DNA of 64,000 nucleotides, from assembly GCF_031143425.1 (NCBI RefSeq), contig NC_090447.1, positions 30,284,238 through 30,348,237 on the forward strand, given 5' to 3'. Each line of letters starts with the position of its first letter. Positions within the stretch are counted from its first letter, which is position 1. Of this stretch, positions 13,058 to 23,350 are shown in pieces. The DNA comes from Pleurodeles waltl. Lineage: Eukaryota; Chordata; Amphibia; Caudata; Salamandridae. Below the pieces are notes generated by a model. The model was given only the letters and a program-made list of their open reading frames with translations, was not told where the DNA came from and did no database searches. The position numbers were made by a program, and so were the translations under genes.

Positions 13058-13360
13058 GGGGAAGGAGCTGCAAGTCAGGCTTAAGGAGCTTTGCATGATT
13101 TTGTGGTCATGGTGATATCAGGTGGCACGTTGAATGAATGAAGGTCCAGGGGCACTGTGAGGGCTCTGCGGGTGCTTTGTGAGAGCTCCATAGATATGCC
13201 ATGGCATAAGGTACAGGAGGCATGCTCCAAGTCAGACTCAAGGCGCTTCATTTGTTTTTGTAGTTATTGTGATATTGAGTGGCACATTGAATGAATGAGT
13301 GTACAGGTGAACTATGAGGGCTCTGCAGATGCTTTCTGAAGGCTCTGTAGATATAACGGG
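13058..13360 (+). repeat. 157-bp tandem duplication, two copies
   Basis: 13058-13200 and about 13216-13360 align at an offset of 157 bp. Shared blocks include 'aagtcaggc'/'aagtcagac', 'ggtggcacgttgaatgaatg'/'agtggcacattgaatgaatg', 'gagggctctgcgg'/'gagggctctgcag' and a closing 'tagatat'. The copies have diverged by visible substitutions, so the duplication is not recent. Confidence 0.8.
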
Positions 13361-14340
13361 GGCCTCCCCAAGTAGCTCATTATTTATTTATTTTTTACTG
13401 GTGATGTGGTGGATCCACAGAACTGCAAAAAAAAGAAATTAGCCTGTGGGTCCCATCTGGCCTAGAGGAATAGGGTATTCCTACCCTGGCCCTCCCTTTT
13501 TTAATACTTTTTCTAGGGCAGAGGATTGAGTCCCTGTGTCATAAAATTGCTGCAGCCAAATATTTGTTGATGACAGCCAATTAGATTTTATCTTTAGATC
13601 TGTCAGCTCTGTGGATCCCCAGTAGCAATAAATATCCATAAATTGTGAACCTTAATTTCTCAAAAACTATGGCATGCTTTCTGGACTAAGACCACGCTTC
13701 CTGCTAAATTTAGTGTAATTCTATTCAGCCTTCTTGCCGGTAGCTGCGTCTAATTTTCATATGAAAAATTGCATGGGGAAATGAGTTTTTGGACCCCCTT
13801 TTTCTCAGGCGCTGCTTGATGACCACCCCAGAACTTTCCAAGAATGAGCTGAGGTGGATGAGACTCTTTTTGAAGAGTTTTGTGAAGATTTGTCAAATGG
13901 TGCCAAAGTTATTAGCAAACTGAAAAATGTATTTCCCTTGGAAACCTAGTGGTACCTGGTGACAGCCACTGAGTAATATATGGATATGTATACATATTTA
14001 TACAAACATACAAATAAACATTGCACATAATCATATCTCTATACAAGGCATAAACCCATATGTATTCCTCCATGTACATGTGTATCATAGTATTTATATG
14101 GCAGTATAGACATGCATATTTAGTGCATAAATATATAAACATGTATATATTGTTTTTTTTTTAAGTAACTAATTATTTGTCTTGGAGAGGTAAAATATGG
14201 TTGGGTCTGCAATTTTTCTGCTCACCACACACCCCTCTAGTACTCGCTGCAAAACCATAAGCATTATGGGCTCAGAGTTTTTCCAGTACCTGCACCCAGT
14301 AACAATGCTTCCCATCTTCCGCGAGCAAGTAAAGTAAGTG
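13361..14340. other. AT-rich intergenic sequence, no gene seen
   Basis: The segment includes a T-rich stretch near 13382, a region reading 'ctcaaaaactatggcatgct' that resembles a salamander dispersed repeat from memory, and an AT-rich stretch at 13970-14165 made of TATACATA-type words. No coding frame with recognisable motifs was found on either strand. Confidence 0.4.
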
Positions 14341-14374
14341 TGTGGTGATCCTGGTGGTGCAGTCCCTGATTTAT

Positions 14375-14420
14375 ACTTTTTGACGCAAACCTGTGTTAGT
14401 GCAGGTTTGCATCAAAAAGT
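14375..14420. repeat. 19-bp-arm hairpin
   Basis: 'actttttgacgcaaacctg' (14375-14393) is the inverted complement of 'caggtttgcatcaaaaagt' (14402-14420) apart from one mismatch, with an 8-nt loop. It is preceded by 'cctgatttata', a string typical of salamander MITE ends, so it is probably the core of a foldback element. Confidence 0.75.
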
Positions 14421-14651
14421 CTAGCGCCGGCTAGCGCCATTCTAGAGCACCACCGGGGTACCATTTTTAAGGACTGGTGCAAGCCAGCAATAAGGTCCGG
14501 TTAGGGTCAAAATACATTACACCAACCAGGTGGGGGAGGCGTAGGGGGAACAGGGGACTTAGCATCAAAGGATGATGCTAGGATGGGCAGACGCATACAT
14601 AATGCCTCTAACCAGACGAGCGTCATTTTCTGACGTTAGAGCCCCATGGAC

Positions 14652-14683
14652 ATGACTCCTGTCTTAGTTAAGACAGGAGTCAT
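14652..14683. repeat. perfect 14-bp-arm hairpin
   Basis: 'atgactcctgtctt' (14652-14665) and 'aagacaggagtcat' (14670-14683) are perfect complements around a 4-nt loop. It lies about 230 bp downstream of another hairpin, and both probably belong to one non-autonomous element. Confidence 0.8.
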
Positions 14684-14814
14684 GCCCGCCACCCCAATGT
14701 CCCCTGGGCCTGGCCACCGGGCCCAGTAATAAAGTAATAAAGCTTATGAAAAGTGAAGCAACAGTCCTCTTATTCTGTAGGTTTTATTTGACGGCACCTA
14801 TTACACTTCTCAAC

Positions 14815-15362
14815 CTAACTAACTAAAATACCCTGATCCCCACACCCGCCCTGAGCCCTAAAACCTTCCCACTAATAGGTAAACTCGTCCCACCCCCCAC
14901 CCTAAGCCCTAAAAAAAAACACTACCCGCACCCCTCTCACCCCTGCTCCTAAAAACTAAACTACCCTGACACCCCCCACCTGCCCTAAGCCCTAAATCCA
15001 CTGACACCTCTAAAAACTACCCACCAACCATGCTCCAACCCCACGTACCTCACTGCGTCTGCTCCCAATCCTTCCTCCTCTTCTCTCCTCCCGCCCTTCC
15101 TGAAACCTTCCCTACCCCTTTAAAAATAAACTACTCCACCCCAACCCTAAGCACTAAATAAAAAAAAAACAACCCCCCCATTCCCGCCCCTAAAAAAAAA
15201 AGAAATATCCAAACCCCCATGCCCCCTCCTTAAAAAAAATGGCCCTGCCCCAACCCCACGTAACGCACTACGTCCTCTTCCAATCCGCTCTGGCTTTTTC
15301 TATGCCTTAACCACGCATACGCGTAGTTTAGCACATGTGTGGTTAAGGCACAGAAAAAAGCC
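14815..15362. repeat. C/A-rich repeat ending in a 27-bp-arm foldback
   Basis: 14815-15250 is composed of degenerate 'ccctaagccctaaaaa' and 'accccccacc' words separated by A-runs, with 'ccaaccccacgta' recurring near 15040 and 15250. It ends in a strong foldback: 15292-15318 ('ggctttttctatgcc' onward) pairs with 15335-15362 ('ggttaaggcacagaaaaaag' onward). This looks like a non-autonomous transposon tail. The CCCTAA-like words are not in tandem, so it is not telomeric. Confidence 0.55.
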
Positions 15363-15538
15363 ATGCGTTGTTTCAGCAGGCATGGTTATGTTTGTGTGGG
15401 AAATGTCCACGTTGTTCGCAACGCATTGTTAAGAACGTTTCCCTCTGGGAAATTCTGCTCAATGAAACAGGATGCTTTGTGAAAAAATTAGATCATCACC
15501 TGATATTGGATCATCGACCAATTATTCTAAAAAGAATT

Positions 15539-15660
15539 ATGGCTCTCATTACGACTTCAGCGGTCTTACTAAAAGAACACCGAAGCTGTGGGCGCCACTA
15601 TACCGCCAGTGCTGGTGATATATGTGGCTCCCTATTATGACTTTTCCGCTGGGCCAGGAT
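15539..15660. mobile_element. truncated MITE-like repeat ('ggctctcattacgac')
   Basis: 'ggctctcattacgacttcag' followed by 'cgccactataccgccag', then a second partial unit 'ggctccctattatgac', matches the style of very abundant newt elements that begin 'ggccctcattatgac' and contain GGCGGT/ACCGCC words. There is no clean terminal pair. The second unit directly abuts a candidate minus-strand exon. Confidence 0.45.
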
Positions 15661-15674
15661 ATATGCGCTTATAC

Positions 15675-15841
15675 CAAAACAAAATGGATTGGATCCGTTC
15701 TCCTTCCTTCCTTGGCAGCGGTCTTGCATCCAGGTACAAGCTGTCCATGATGGGAATGGAGCAGTAGCTTTCCCCCTTGAAGGTTCCAGGACACAGGACC
15801 TCACATTCTTTCCCATCTTTGTTGGAATCAACACAATTGTC
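15675..15841 (-). CDS. candidate internal exon, cysteine-containing, unknown protein
   Basis: I do not recognise this protein. On the minus strand an open frame runs from 15898 to 15635. Within it, 15841-15675 reads like real coding sequence: starting DNCVDSNKDGKECEV, with Cys at exon residues 3, 13, 17 and 27, then PGTFKG and PIMDSLYLDARPLP. It is preceded by a fairly pyrimidine-rich stretch and AG (15843-15842), and followed by a possible GTATAAG donor at 15674. That gives a 167-nt exon starting in phase 0 and ending in phase 2. The Cys spacing suggests an extracellular domain. The flanking donor side runs straight into a MITE. It could equally be a processed or decayed fragment, or chance. 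Confidence 0.25.
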
Positions 15842-16213
15842 CTCCACGGATACGAGAAAACGAGGCCAGCTGATGGGTGGAGTAGTAGCAGAGCCCATCG
15901 TTCAGTCGTGGTGTCTGTCTGTGACGCTGCAAGTGAAGAATTGGATTCTAAAGGACTCCTTGGGTTTCAACTGAGTATTTATTCCACTGTGTGGGAGCGC
16001 AGTTAAAGAATAGATCAGTCACTAGTCTCTGTGGGTCCCTTCAGGGATATTGGTTAATATTCTGATCCTTTTAAAAGGTTATGGGCCAGAGATGTATACA
16101 ATGCATTATGTTATAGTGGTGACAAATTGCATGCTAACTTTTAATGAATGCATTATTTTTTTGGAAACCTACTGAACTATGTGCTTATGGGTTGGTCCAC
16201 AAAATATCGAATC

Positions 16214-16281
16214 ATAGTGGGTCGCAATTAAATCTACTTCCATAATATGAATTAAATAGGTTGCAAATTGCGACCCACTAT
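16214..16281. repeat. foldback element with 16-bp perfect arms
   Basis: 'atagtgggtcgcaatt' (16214-16229) is the exact inverted complement of 'aattgcgacccactat' (16266-16281), with a 36-nt AT-rich loop. This looks like a miniature inverted-repeat element. Confidence 0.75.
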
Positions 16282-16726
16282 AATTTGTTGCTTTTGCAGG
16301 GATGGTGGCCTGCTGGGATCAACAGACCATCATGTGTGCGATAACTTTTAAATGAAGCATTTTTTTTCTTTAAATGCAGCTCATTTCCTTAAAGTAAATG
16401 TGGGATGTGTTTAAAAAAAGGAAAGATTCACAAACTCATTTTAGGAATAAGCAGTGGTCTCAGGGACCGTATGGTGTGAAATTCTTTCCTTGAACAGGCA
16501 AGTAGGTAAGAGCAAGAACCCAAGGAACGGAGGAAGGAAACTCATGGAGGAACCTCTTCCCTTATTGTCTTAATCATAGCAATTAGTTGCAGTGCCCTGT
16601 TCTGCTAGTTGTGTAGTTACCATTGCACGACAGTGGTGAGCATGTTTGTGTACTTGATTGTTCCTCAAATAAGAGTGATCAAGGACTAGCTTTAGATGCA
16701 GAGATCTTTCAGAACACGGATCATCA

Positions 16727-16740
16727 CACACACACACACA
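16727..16740. repeat. short CA microsatellite
   Basis: A (CA)n run of about seven units inside 'catcacacacacacaca'. Confidence 0.85.
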
Positions 16741-16779
16741 GCTGTATGACAAACACACTCCAACAAAAATCTTTCCAAA

Positions 16780-17215
16780 CATAATTTGCATATGGCAGGT
16801 TCTAACATGAGGTTGCGGGGTGGACAAAAGAATGACGGGTTGGAATGCAACCCCGAGCAATTGCCAGTGGTTTAATTCATAGCAAGCATCCTCTCTTCAC
16901 CTTTTGAGTGCTTGGTATAATGCCCTAAGTAGCCAGGGGTATGGCCAGATGTGGGTCCATGCTGACTGTGCCACAGTCAGGGTGAAACAGGTCTTGGGTT
17001 GCTTGTGTCCGGATTCAGAGAGGACCTGAGCTGGCAGTTCGGACTGGACATTTCCCATTGGAGCAGGACCAAGGCTGATTTGCATACGGCTGGGTCTAAC
17101 TTCAGGTTGCATGATGGGGAAAAGATTAATGGGCCAGAACGCTACCCCAAACAATTGCCAGTGGCTATGTACCTTGCAAGCATCCTCCCATCACCTTTTC
17201 TGTGTTTGATCTAAT
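16780..17215 (+). repeat. two copies of a ~140-bp dispersed repeat
   Basis: 16794-16925 and 17078-17215 align at +284: 'atttgcatatggc'/'atttgcatacggc', 'tctaac..aggttgc', 'caattgccagtgg' in both, then 'gcaagcatcctc' and 'caccttttgag'/'caccttttctg'. Both end near 'cttggtataa'/'tttgatctaa'. They are either two insertions of one family or an old tandem duplication. Confidence 0.75.
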
Positions 17216-19205
17216 TTTCCTCTACAGTCTTTGATCCAGAGCCTGATAGACAAAAACAGAATAAAGTGAAAAAAGGCTGAAGAGAGAGAGAGTGACAAAG
17301 AGAAAGCAGGGATTAAAAAAAGAGAACTCTGAAGAGTGAAAAGAAGAAGCAGAGAGTGTCTGGGGTGAATAAAAGAGGCCTGAGGTGGAATCAAGACGAG
17401 GCAGCCTTGATATTCAACACACCGGCCTTCTCTAGTGCCGCCTGCGGTATTCTGAGCAAATCTTTGCCCCCAGCGCTTATATTTTTTGACAAAATGAGGA
17501 CTGGGCGCAGATAAAGGGACTGTCAAGGAGGGTCAGCGTAGCAAGAGCGGACATGTGTGACTCTGGATTGAGGCCCTCCTTGCTGAGATAGGAAGTTAAA
17601 AGAGGGTAGTTAAGTGGTCATTTTGGACATGCAAGACCAGAAAGTCGTCTCTGTGTTCAAAGGATGTAGAAATGAGCCGTCACACCTAGAAACTCTGGTA
17701 ATTTTCTTAAATGACCCCCTCCTGGTCCTGTCCTTTTGTAGTCCACAGTTCCCAACCATCAACGTCTAGCCCGACCACTAACTCTGCCCCCTCATTATGT
17801 CTGGTGAGTAATGGGTCTTATTTCTAGTTCTGGCATTAGCCAAGACTGTTTGATTGTCCTAAAGTTATATGTAAACCAGATTTACTGAACATTGGTTTCA
17901 GCCACCTCTCTTCGTCCATTGGCCTGTTGTGTCATTCACATTCTGCTTCTGCCCACCACAGCGCACCGCGCGGGCAGCCTACTTCACCCACTGGGTAACC
18001 TCATTCCGAGTGACTGCATTTTGCTCCTCACAAGGTGCAAATCTGCACACAAGGAAGTTCCTTCAGTGCCAGGGTTTGTTTTACTTTAATGACTTAGTGA
18101 CTTTAGTGTTGTCTTTATGTCTAGAGCCTGATGCCACAGCAGGTGCTGTGATGTGAGCACCGGGCACATTTCCGTTTTGTCAGCTACGGGTCTCTTGCTC
18201 ACCCTGTTGCAAATTCCTTTTGGGGTGGCCTTTGTTTATCTGACTGCTGCTATTTCACAGCACACCAGACTGTGTCAATTTGGAAATGTTGTGTAGTAGG
18301 TTATCCTCCTTGTGCTATGCACCCAATGGAGTGTAATTATATTGATTATATTCAAATATAATCCAAAAACTGAAAACTTCAGTATTAAAGGGTGTGGATT
18401 CATAATCGGACACTTCTGCAGAACACAGTTATGCTAGACTCTATTTCACCCACCAATGGTTCTTTAATAAACTTGCCTTGGAATGAGGCAGGGTCTTTTG
18501 TGTTTCATTTGCAGCACAGTTGTGGCACCGTTATTTAAAGAGGCAAACTTGCGAGAATTATGTGGCAAGAGAAGAGAAAATGATGCAGCAGGGTTTGCTA
18601 AATTATGCTGCAAGAAAATACAAATTATGCAGCATATTGTGGCAGATTTTGTGAGAGCACCAGTTCATTATTTTGTGATTTTTACACATTAACATTGCCT
18701 GGACAAATGTTTGACGTTATTTGTAGGAGTCTAAAACTCAAATATGCAACTGAGAGGTGAGCAGTGAAGCTTTGCCAAGTGTCATCCACTGCACAGCAAC
18801 ACGCGCGTCACATTTTCAGTTCCCCGGATCCATTCGAGCTGCAAACAATTATTTGTTAAAATCTACAGATTATGCAAGAGATGATGGATTGTGTGGCAAA
18901 TGCGGTGAATCCGTGATTATGAGAAAAAAAGCTGCAGCCGCAGAATTGCATATTGAACATAGGTAGAGCGAAATTTGGGTTCTTGTGTCTAATAGTTTAT
19001 ATTGTGACCCTTAGAAAAAAATCTGAGAAACTTAAGGATGCTTCAGTATCTAAAAATGAAATTTCAGTTATCGTCATGCGGCGGTAAAATATGATCAAGG
19101 ATCCTTTCGAAGCTGATATAATTCATTACGAGTGTAATTATGTGTACATTAATGAGCCCGGTACAGCGGTCATTCCAGTGGAATCAGTGATACCCTGGTG
19201 TGCTG
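17216..19205. other. no gene seen; purine-rich tract and possible dispersed repeats
   Basis: 17255-17360 is a purine-rich run (GAGAGAGAGTGACAAAGAGAAAG type). 18490-18690 and 18850-18960 contain related 'aaattatgctgc'/'attatgcaag' and 'gcagcat'/'gcagccgcag' words that resemble a newt dispersed repeat from memory. No convincing exon was found. Confidence 0.4.
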
Positions 19206-19265
19206 CTGAGATAGCTCAGTGGGTTGTGAGTAAACAATTCTGATCTGTAATGCAACCTTCCTCGC
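19205..19265 (+). repeat. possible tRNA-derived SINE head
   Basis: 'tagctcagtgg' at 19212-19222 is a good match to a tRNA A-box (TRGCNNAGYNG). No clear B-box follows at the expected distance, so only the head of a decayed SINE could be present. Confidence 0.25.
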
Positions 19266-19319
19266 TGCTGCGTAATATCCAGTGGCTGCTGTTTTTACAC
19301 TCACGTGTAGGCCTCGGTC

Positions 19320-19347
19320 GGGGGGTGGGGGCGTGGGGGGGCGTGGG
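19320..19347 (+). other. G-quadruplex-type tract
   Basis: Four uninterrupted G-runs of 4-7 bases are separated by T or CGT loops (ggggg-t-ggggg-cgt-ggggggg-cgt-gggg), which meets the G4 motif definition. It sits at the left edge of a CpG-richer interval (19.3-20.0 kb) with an E-box CACGTG near 19445 and an ATTGG (inverted CCAAT) near 19505. Confidence 0.8.
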
Positions 19348-19429
19348 GCTCTCTCCAGTCTGGGTACCCAGGGAGAGTTTATAAACTCCTGCTGAAGTGA
19401 CATCATGTTCTATAAAGCATCCCAGGCGC

Positions 19430-20100
19430 TGATCTCCTTCTTGGCACGTGAGCCGGGCTCCTCGTGTCAGCGCCTTGAGTGTGTTTGAGTGGCGCTGCGC
19501 GGTGATTGGTTCCTCCTGAAGGCATGGTGATTAAAAGCCCATGCTGTGAATGTAATATTTTTCCTGGTTCACAAGTTAGACTTGGCTGCGGTCGGTACCT
19601 GAGCTCATCTGCGTTGCATTACTGTCCATTCCTTGAGTCAGATGTAGCGCCTCCCGCAGCGCGCCTGTGCACCGTCAGTTGGCGCTGCGTCTTCTTGGAC
19701 CCAGCCTCCTGGCAGCCAGTGGGCCTCTCCGTCCTTCACCTTATGTGACCAGTCCCTGCACGTCTGCCCCGTGCCGCAGGGTGGGGGGGGCATGGCGCCA
19801 ACTCCGCACCCAGCAAAGAGCAGCGCTCCCCCGAGTGACTTGTGTGCAACGTAACGCACAACAGGCCACACTTACAAGAAACACACCGTGTCTACAAGAT
19901 GCACTCATTCCTGCCCTGTACCCTGCGCTGGTGCACAAACTGCTGCCGTGCGCCAACGCAGGCGGCCTTGCACCGCGGGCAAGGGTCCTGCATTGTGGGC
20001 ATGATTGCTTTTTAAGAAGGGACACCTTCCTGCACAAAAACAACCAGTTGGGGCGATGTCCTCGTTCTATGTGCGCTGCAGGAAGAAGGAGGTGAAATAA
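19430..20100. other. GC/CpG-richer interval, no gene recognised
   Basis: This interval has more CpG and GC than its neighbours ('gcgctgcgcgg', 'cccgcagcgcgcc', 'gcaccgcgggc'), plus an E-box and an inverted CCAAT box at its start. Open frames up to 142 codons occur but overlap on both strands and have low-complexity Arg/Ala/Pro composition without motifs. The right part ('gtcctgcattgtgggc', 'ccttcctgcacaaaaac') resembles a newt dispersed repeat from memory. A promoter or CpG island is possible but unproven. Confidence 0.35.
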
Positions 20101-20304
20101 AGATATTTCTCTCCGTTGAGTCCCTCTTATTCCACCCCCAGGGTGGCGTAGGCTTTTGACTCGTTCCCAGGTTTACAGAAAGTTCTTAATGTGGGAATGC
20201 GTCACAATCTATAGATATTGCGTGGGAATGCACATGCACCACCCAAGGAAATGTCTCCCTGATGCACATTATATCAAAGCAGCAACTTGCGCTGCTTTTT
20301 CTTA

Positions 20305-20368
20305 CTCCATGTCTACAAGGCCATGAAAAGCCACGCAAAGTGCCTATGCGTGGCCTTGTAGATATGAG
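20305..20368. repeat. foldback repeat around 'ctacaaggcca'
   Basis: 'ctccatgtctacaaggcca' (20305-20323) pairs with 'tggccttgtagatatgag' (20351-20368) with few mismatches. A related word, 'aaaggccttgtaaatgaggc', occurs near 30577. This is probably a MITE family. Confidence 0.6.
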
Positions 20369-20460
20369 AGAGCGGCCTGATCCGCGGGTGGTCACATAGC
20401 TTGTAAATATGGGCCAACGTTTGCAATACACAACAAACCCACCATGGACTCGCACTGTTA

Positions 20461-20690
20461 AGGGAGATGGTGTGGCGTAAGGGGCAGAACTCCCGGCGCT
20501 GGGGAACCAGGTCTGAGTCTCGACGTCGACTCAACATCCTGTGATTCTGGGCACATCACTTAATCTCCCCGTGGCTACCAAAAAATGATGCATCCTTGTG
20601 CAATGTAACTGATGCTCATGTAAAGTGCTCCAGTACCTTCGGGTCCAGTTCGCACGATATAAAACTGTAAAAAAATATAAAAATAGCTCT
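20461..20690 (+). mobile_element. tRNA-headed CORE-SINE (MIR-like) insertion
   Basis: The element has three parts. The tRNA-like head has an A-box 'tggcgtaagg' (20473-20482) and a B-box-like 'ggtctgagtctcg' (20510-20522). The central block 'gattctgggcacatcactta' then 'atctccccgtggc' (20543-20574) resembles the conserved core of MIR/CORE-SINEs. The tail 'gtaccttcgggtccag' then 'gatataaaactg' with A/T-rich repeats resembles an L2-type LINE 3' end such as the one near 56430 ('ggcgctatataaa'). This suggests mobilisation by L2. Family assignment is from motif recall. Confidence 0.65.
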
Positions 20691-20885
20691 TATGAAGCGC
20701 CCTTCACTTTCCAAGCCTCTGCATCATAAATCTGATCCCGTTTTGTGAAATCATCCATGGAATTGTTTCAGCAAATGCATAAAAATGACAAAAAGGCAAC
20801 GTGAGTCATGTGAACTGATTTATATCACTTTATTGGTGCAGCTTTCATTATACATTTTTTAGCTTTCAACCACATCTTCTGTCTG
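20691..20885. other. short spacer, nothing recognised
   Basis: A/T-rich spacer between the SINE and the 32-bp array. I see no gene or repeat unit in it. Confidence 0.4.
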
Positions 20886-22750
20886 GGACCGCTACCTCTA
20901 ACCACGCCTCAATTCTGTAACTGCTCCCTCCAACCACGCCTCAACTCGGTAACTGCTACCTCTAACCACGCCTCAACTCTGTAACTGCTACCTCCAACCA
21001 CGTCTCAACACGGTAACTGCTACCTCTAACCACGCCTCAACTCTATAACTACTACCTCCAACCACACCTCAACTCAGGAACTGCTACCTCCAACCATGCC
21101 TCAACTCAGGAACTGCTACCTCCAATCACGCCTCAACTCTGTAACCGCTACCTCCAACCACGTCTCAACTCTGTAACCGCTACCTTCATCCACGCCTCAA
21201 CTCAGGAACTGCTACCTCCAACCACGCCTCAACTCTGTAACTGCTACCTCCAACCACACCTCAACTCTGTAACCGCTACCTCCAATCACACCTCAACTCT
21301 GTAACCGCTACCTCTAACCACGCCTCAACTCTGTAACCGCTACCTCCAACCACGCCTCTACTCTGTAACCGCTACCTTCATCCACGCCTCAACTCTGTAA
21401 CGGTTACATCTAACCATGCCTCAACTCTGTAACTGCTACCTCCAACCACACCTCAACTCTGTAACCACTACCTCTAACCACGCCTCAACTCGGTAACTGC
21501 TACCTCCAACCACGCCTCTACTCTGTAACCGCTACCTCTAACCATGCCTCAACTCTGTAACCGCTACCTCTAACCACGCCTCAACTCTGTAACTGCTGCC
21601 TCCAACCATGCCTCAACTCTGTAACTGCTACCTCCAACCATGCCTCAACTCTGTAACTGCTACCTCCAACCATGCCTCAACTCTGTAACTGCTACCCCCA
21701 ACCACACCTCAACTCTGTAACCACTTCCTCCAACCACGCCTCAACTCTGTAACTGCTACCTCTAACCATGCCTCAACTCTCTAACTGCTGCCTCAAACCA
21801 CGCCTCAACTCTGTAACTGCTAACCCCAACCACGCCTCACCTCTGTAACTGCTACCTCCAACCACGCCTCAACTCTGTAACCGCTACTTCTAACCACGCA
21901 TCAACTCTGTAACCCCTACCACCAAGCATGCCTCAACTCTGCAACTGCTACCTCCAACCATGCTTCAACTCTGCAACTGCTACCTCTAACCATGCCTCAA
22001 CTCTGCAAATGCTACCTCCAACCATGCCACAACTCTGTAACTGCTACCTCTAACCATGCATTAACTCTGCAACTGCTACCTCTAACCATGCCTCAACTCT
22101 GCAAATGCCACCTCCAACCATGCTTCAACTCTGCAACTGCTACCTCCAACCATGCTTCAACTCTGCAACTGCTACCTCCAACCATGCTTCAACTCTGCGA
22201 CTGCCACATCCAACCATGCCTGAACTCTGCAACTGCTACCTCCAAACATGCTTCAACTCTGTAACTGCTACCTCCAACCATGCTTCAACTCTGCAACTGC
22301 TACCTCTAACCATGCCTCAACTCTGCAACTGCTACCTCCAAACATGCTTCAACTCTGCAACTGCTACCTCCAACCGTGCTTCAAATCTGCAACTGCTACC
22401 TCTAACCACACCTCAATTCTGTAACCCCTACCTCCAACCAGGCCTCAACTATGTAACCGCTACTTCCAACCATGCTTCAACTCTGCAACTGCTACCTCTA
22501 ACCATGGCTCAACTCTGCAACTGCTACCTCTAACCACGCCTTAACCCTATAACCGCTACCTCTAACCACGCCTTAACCCTATAACTGCTACCTCTAACCA
22601 CGCCTCAACCCTATAACCGCTACCTCTAACCACGCCTCAACTCTATAACTGCTACCTCTAACCACGCCTCAACCCTATAACCGCTACCTCTAACCACGCC
22701 TCAACTCTATAACTGCTACCTCCAACCATGCCTGGACTCTGTAACTACAA
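20886..22750. repeat. 32-bp minisatellite array, about 58 units
   Basis: The consensus is close to 'gtaactgctacctccaacca' + 'cgcctcaactct', with starts 32 bp apart (for example 20943 and 20975). Three homogenised zones are visible: units with 'cacgcctcaactctgtaac' up to about 21930; units with 'catgcttcaactctgcaac' at about 21930-22510; units with 'cacgcctcaaccctataac' at about 22535-22720. The array is nearly stop-free in some frames, so open frames inside it are artefacts. Diverged units continue to about 22860. Confidence 0.95.
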
Positions 22751-22860
22751 CAACCAACTGAAGCCATTCTCTGCCACTGTTTCCTCAAAGCACCCCGCCG
22801 CTCTGCAGTCTCTACCTCTTACCACGTTTTCATTCTGGGATTGCTACCTCTGACTGCAGC

Positions 22861-23350
22861 TGCTACTCCAGCAGTCACCCACCTGCACCCACCACCTCCC
22901 TCACAGTGGCATAGTTTGTGTGTCTGTCTCACTACGAAACAGCACCGAAGAGAAAGAAACAACTCATTGCAAAGGTATAAAACAGAAAATACACGACATT
23001 GAATCATGTGAATACCAAAGACATGTCAGAGTTAAGTGAATCAGGTTACCTACTTAGAATATATTTGCATTAAAATGAAGCTTCCTCATGGTCATGAGTG
23101 TAAAACTTTATACAAAATATGGACTTTTGTGATTCTGTACAAACAAGGAGTATACAAAGGTGTGAAGTCACAATGTCCAGGTGTAACTTCTGGGAATGTT
23201 GAACCGTCTTTGAGACACCTACCTATTACAACGCCAGTGGGGCAGGTTTTGGAGGGCGGCTACATGTCCCCAGGCCAGGCTTTTGTTTCAAGGTATGTCG
23301 CTGGTTGGGACCTGCAAGGTGGACTGCATTGAAGTCCTCCACTGGCCAGT
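22861..23350. other. no gene seen
   Basis: Mixed-composition sequence between the 32-bp array and the decayed LINE. The plus-strand 98-codon open frame at 23036-23332 has no motif I recognise. Confidence 0.35.

Noticed and set aside
14815..15250. Possible interstitial telomeric repeat (CCCTAA-like words)
   Set aside because: Words such as 'ccctaagccctaaaa' are scattered and not in TTAGGG/CCCTAA tandem; the tract ends in a transposon-like foldback.
19667..20095. 142-codon Arg/Ala-rich plus-strand frame
   Set aside because: Overlapped by a 100-codon minus-strand frame, low-complexity, and its right part is probably a dispersed repeat.
21992..22533. Plus-strand frames of 90 and 142 codons in the 32-bp array
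   Set aside because: Stop-poor repeat translation (Cys/Asn/Ser/Thr-rich cycle); artefact.
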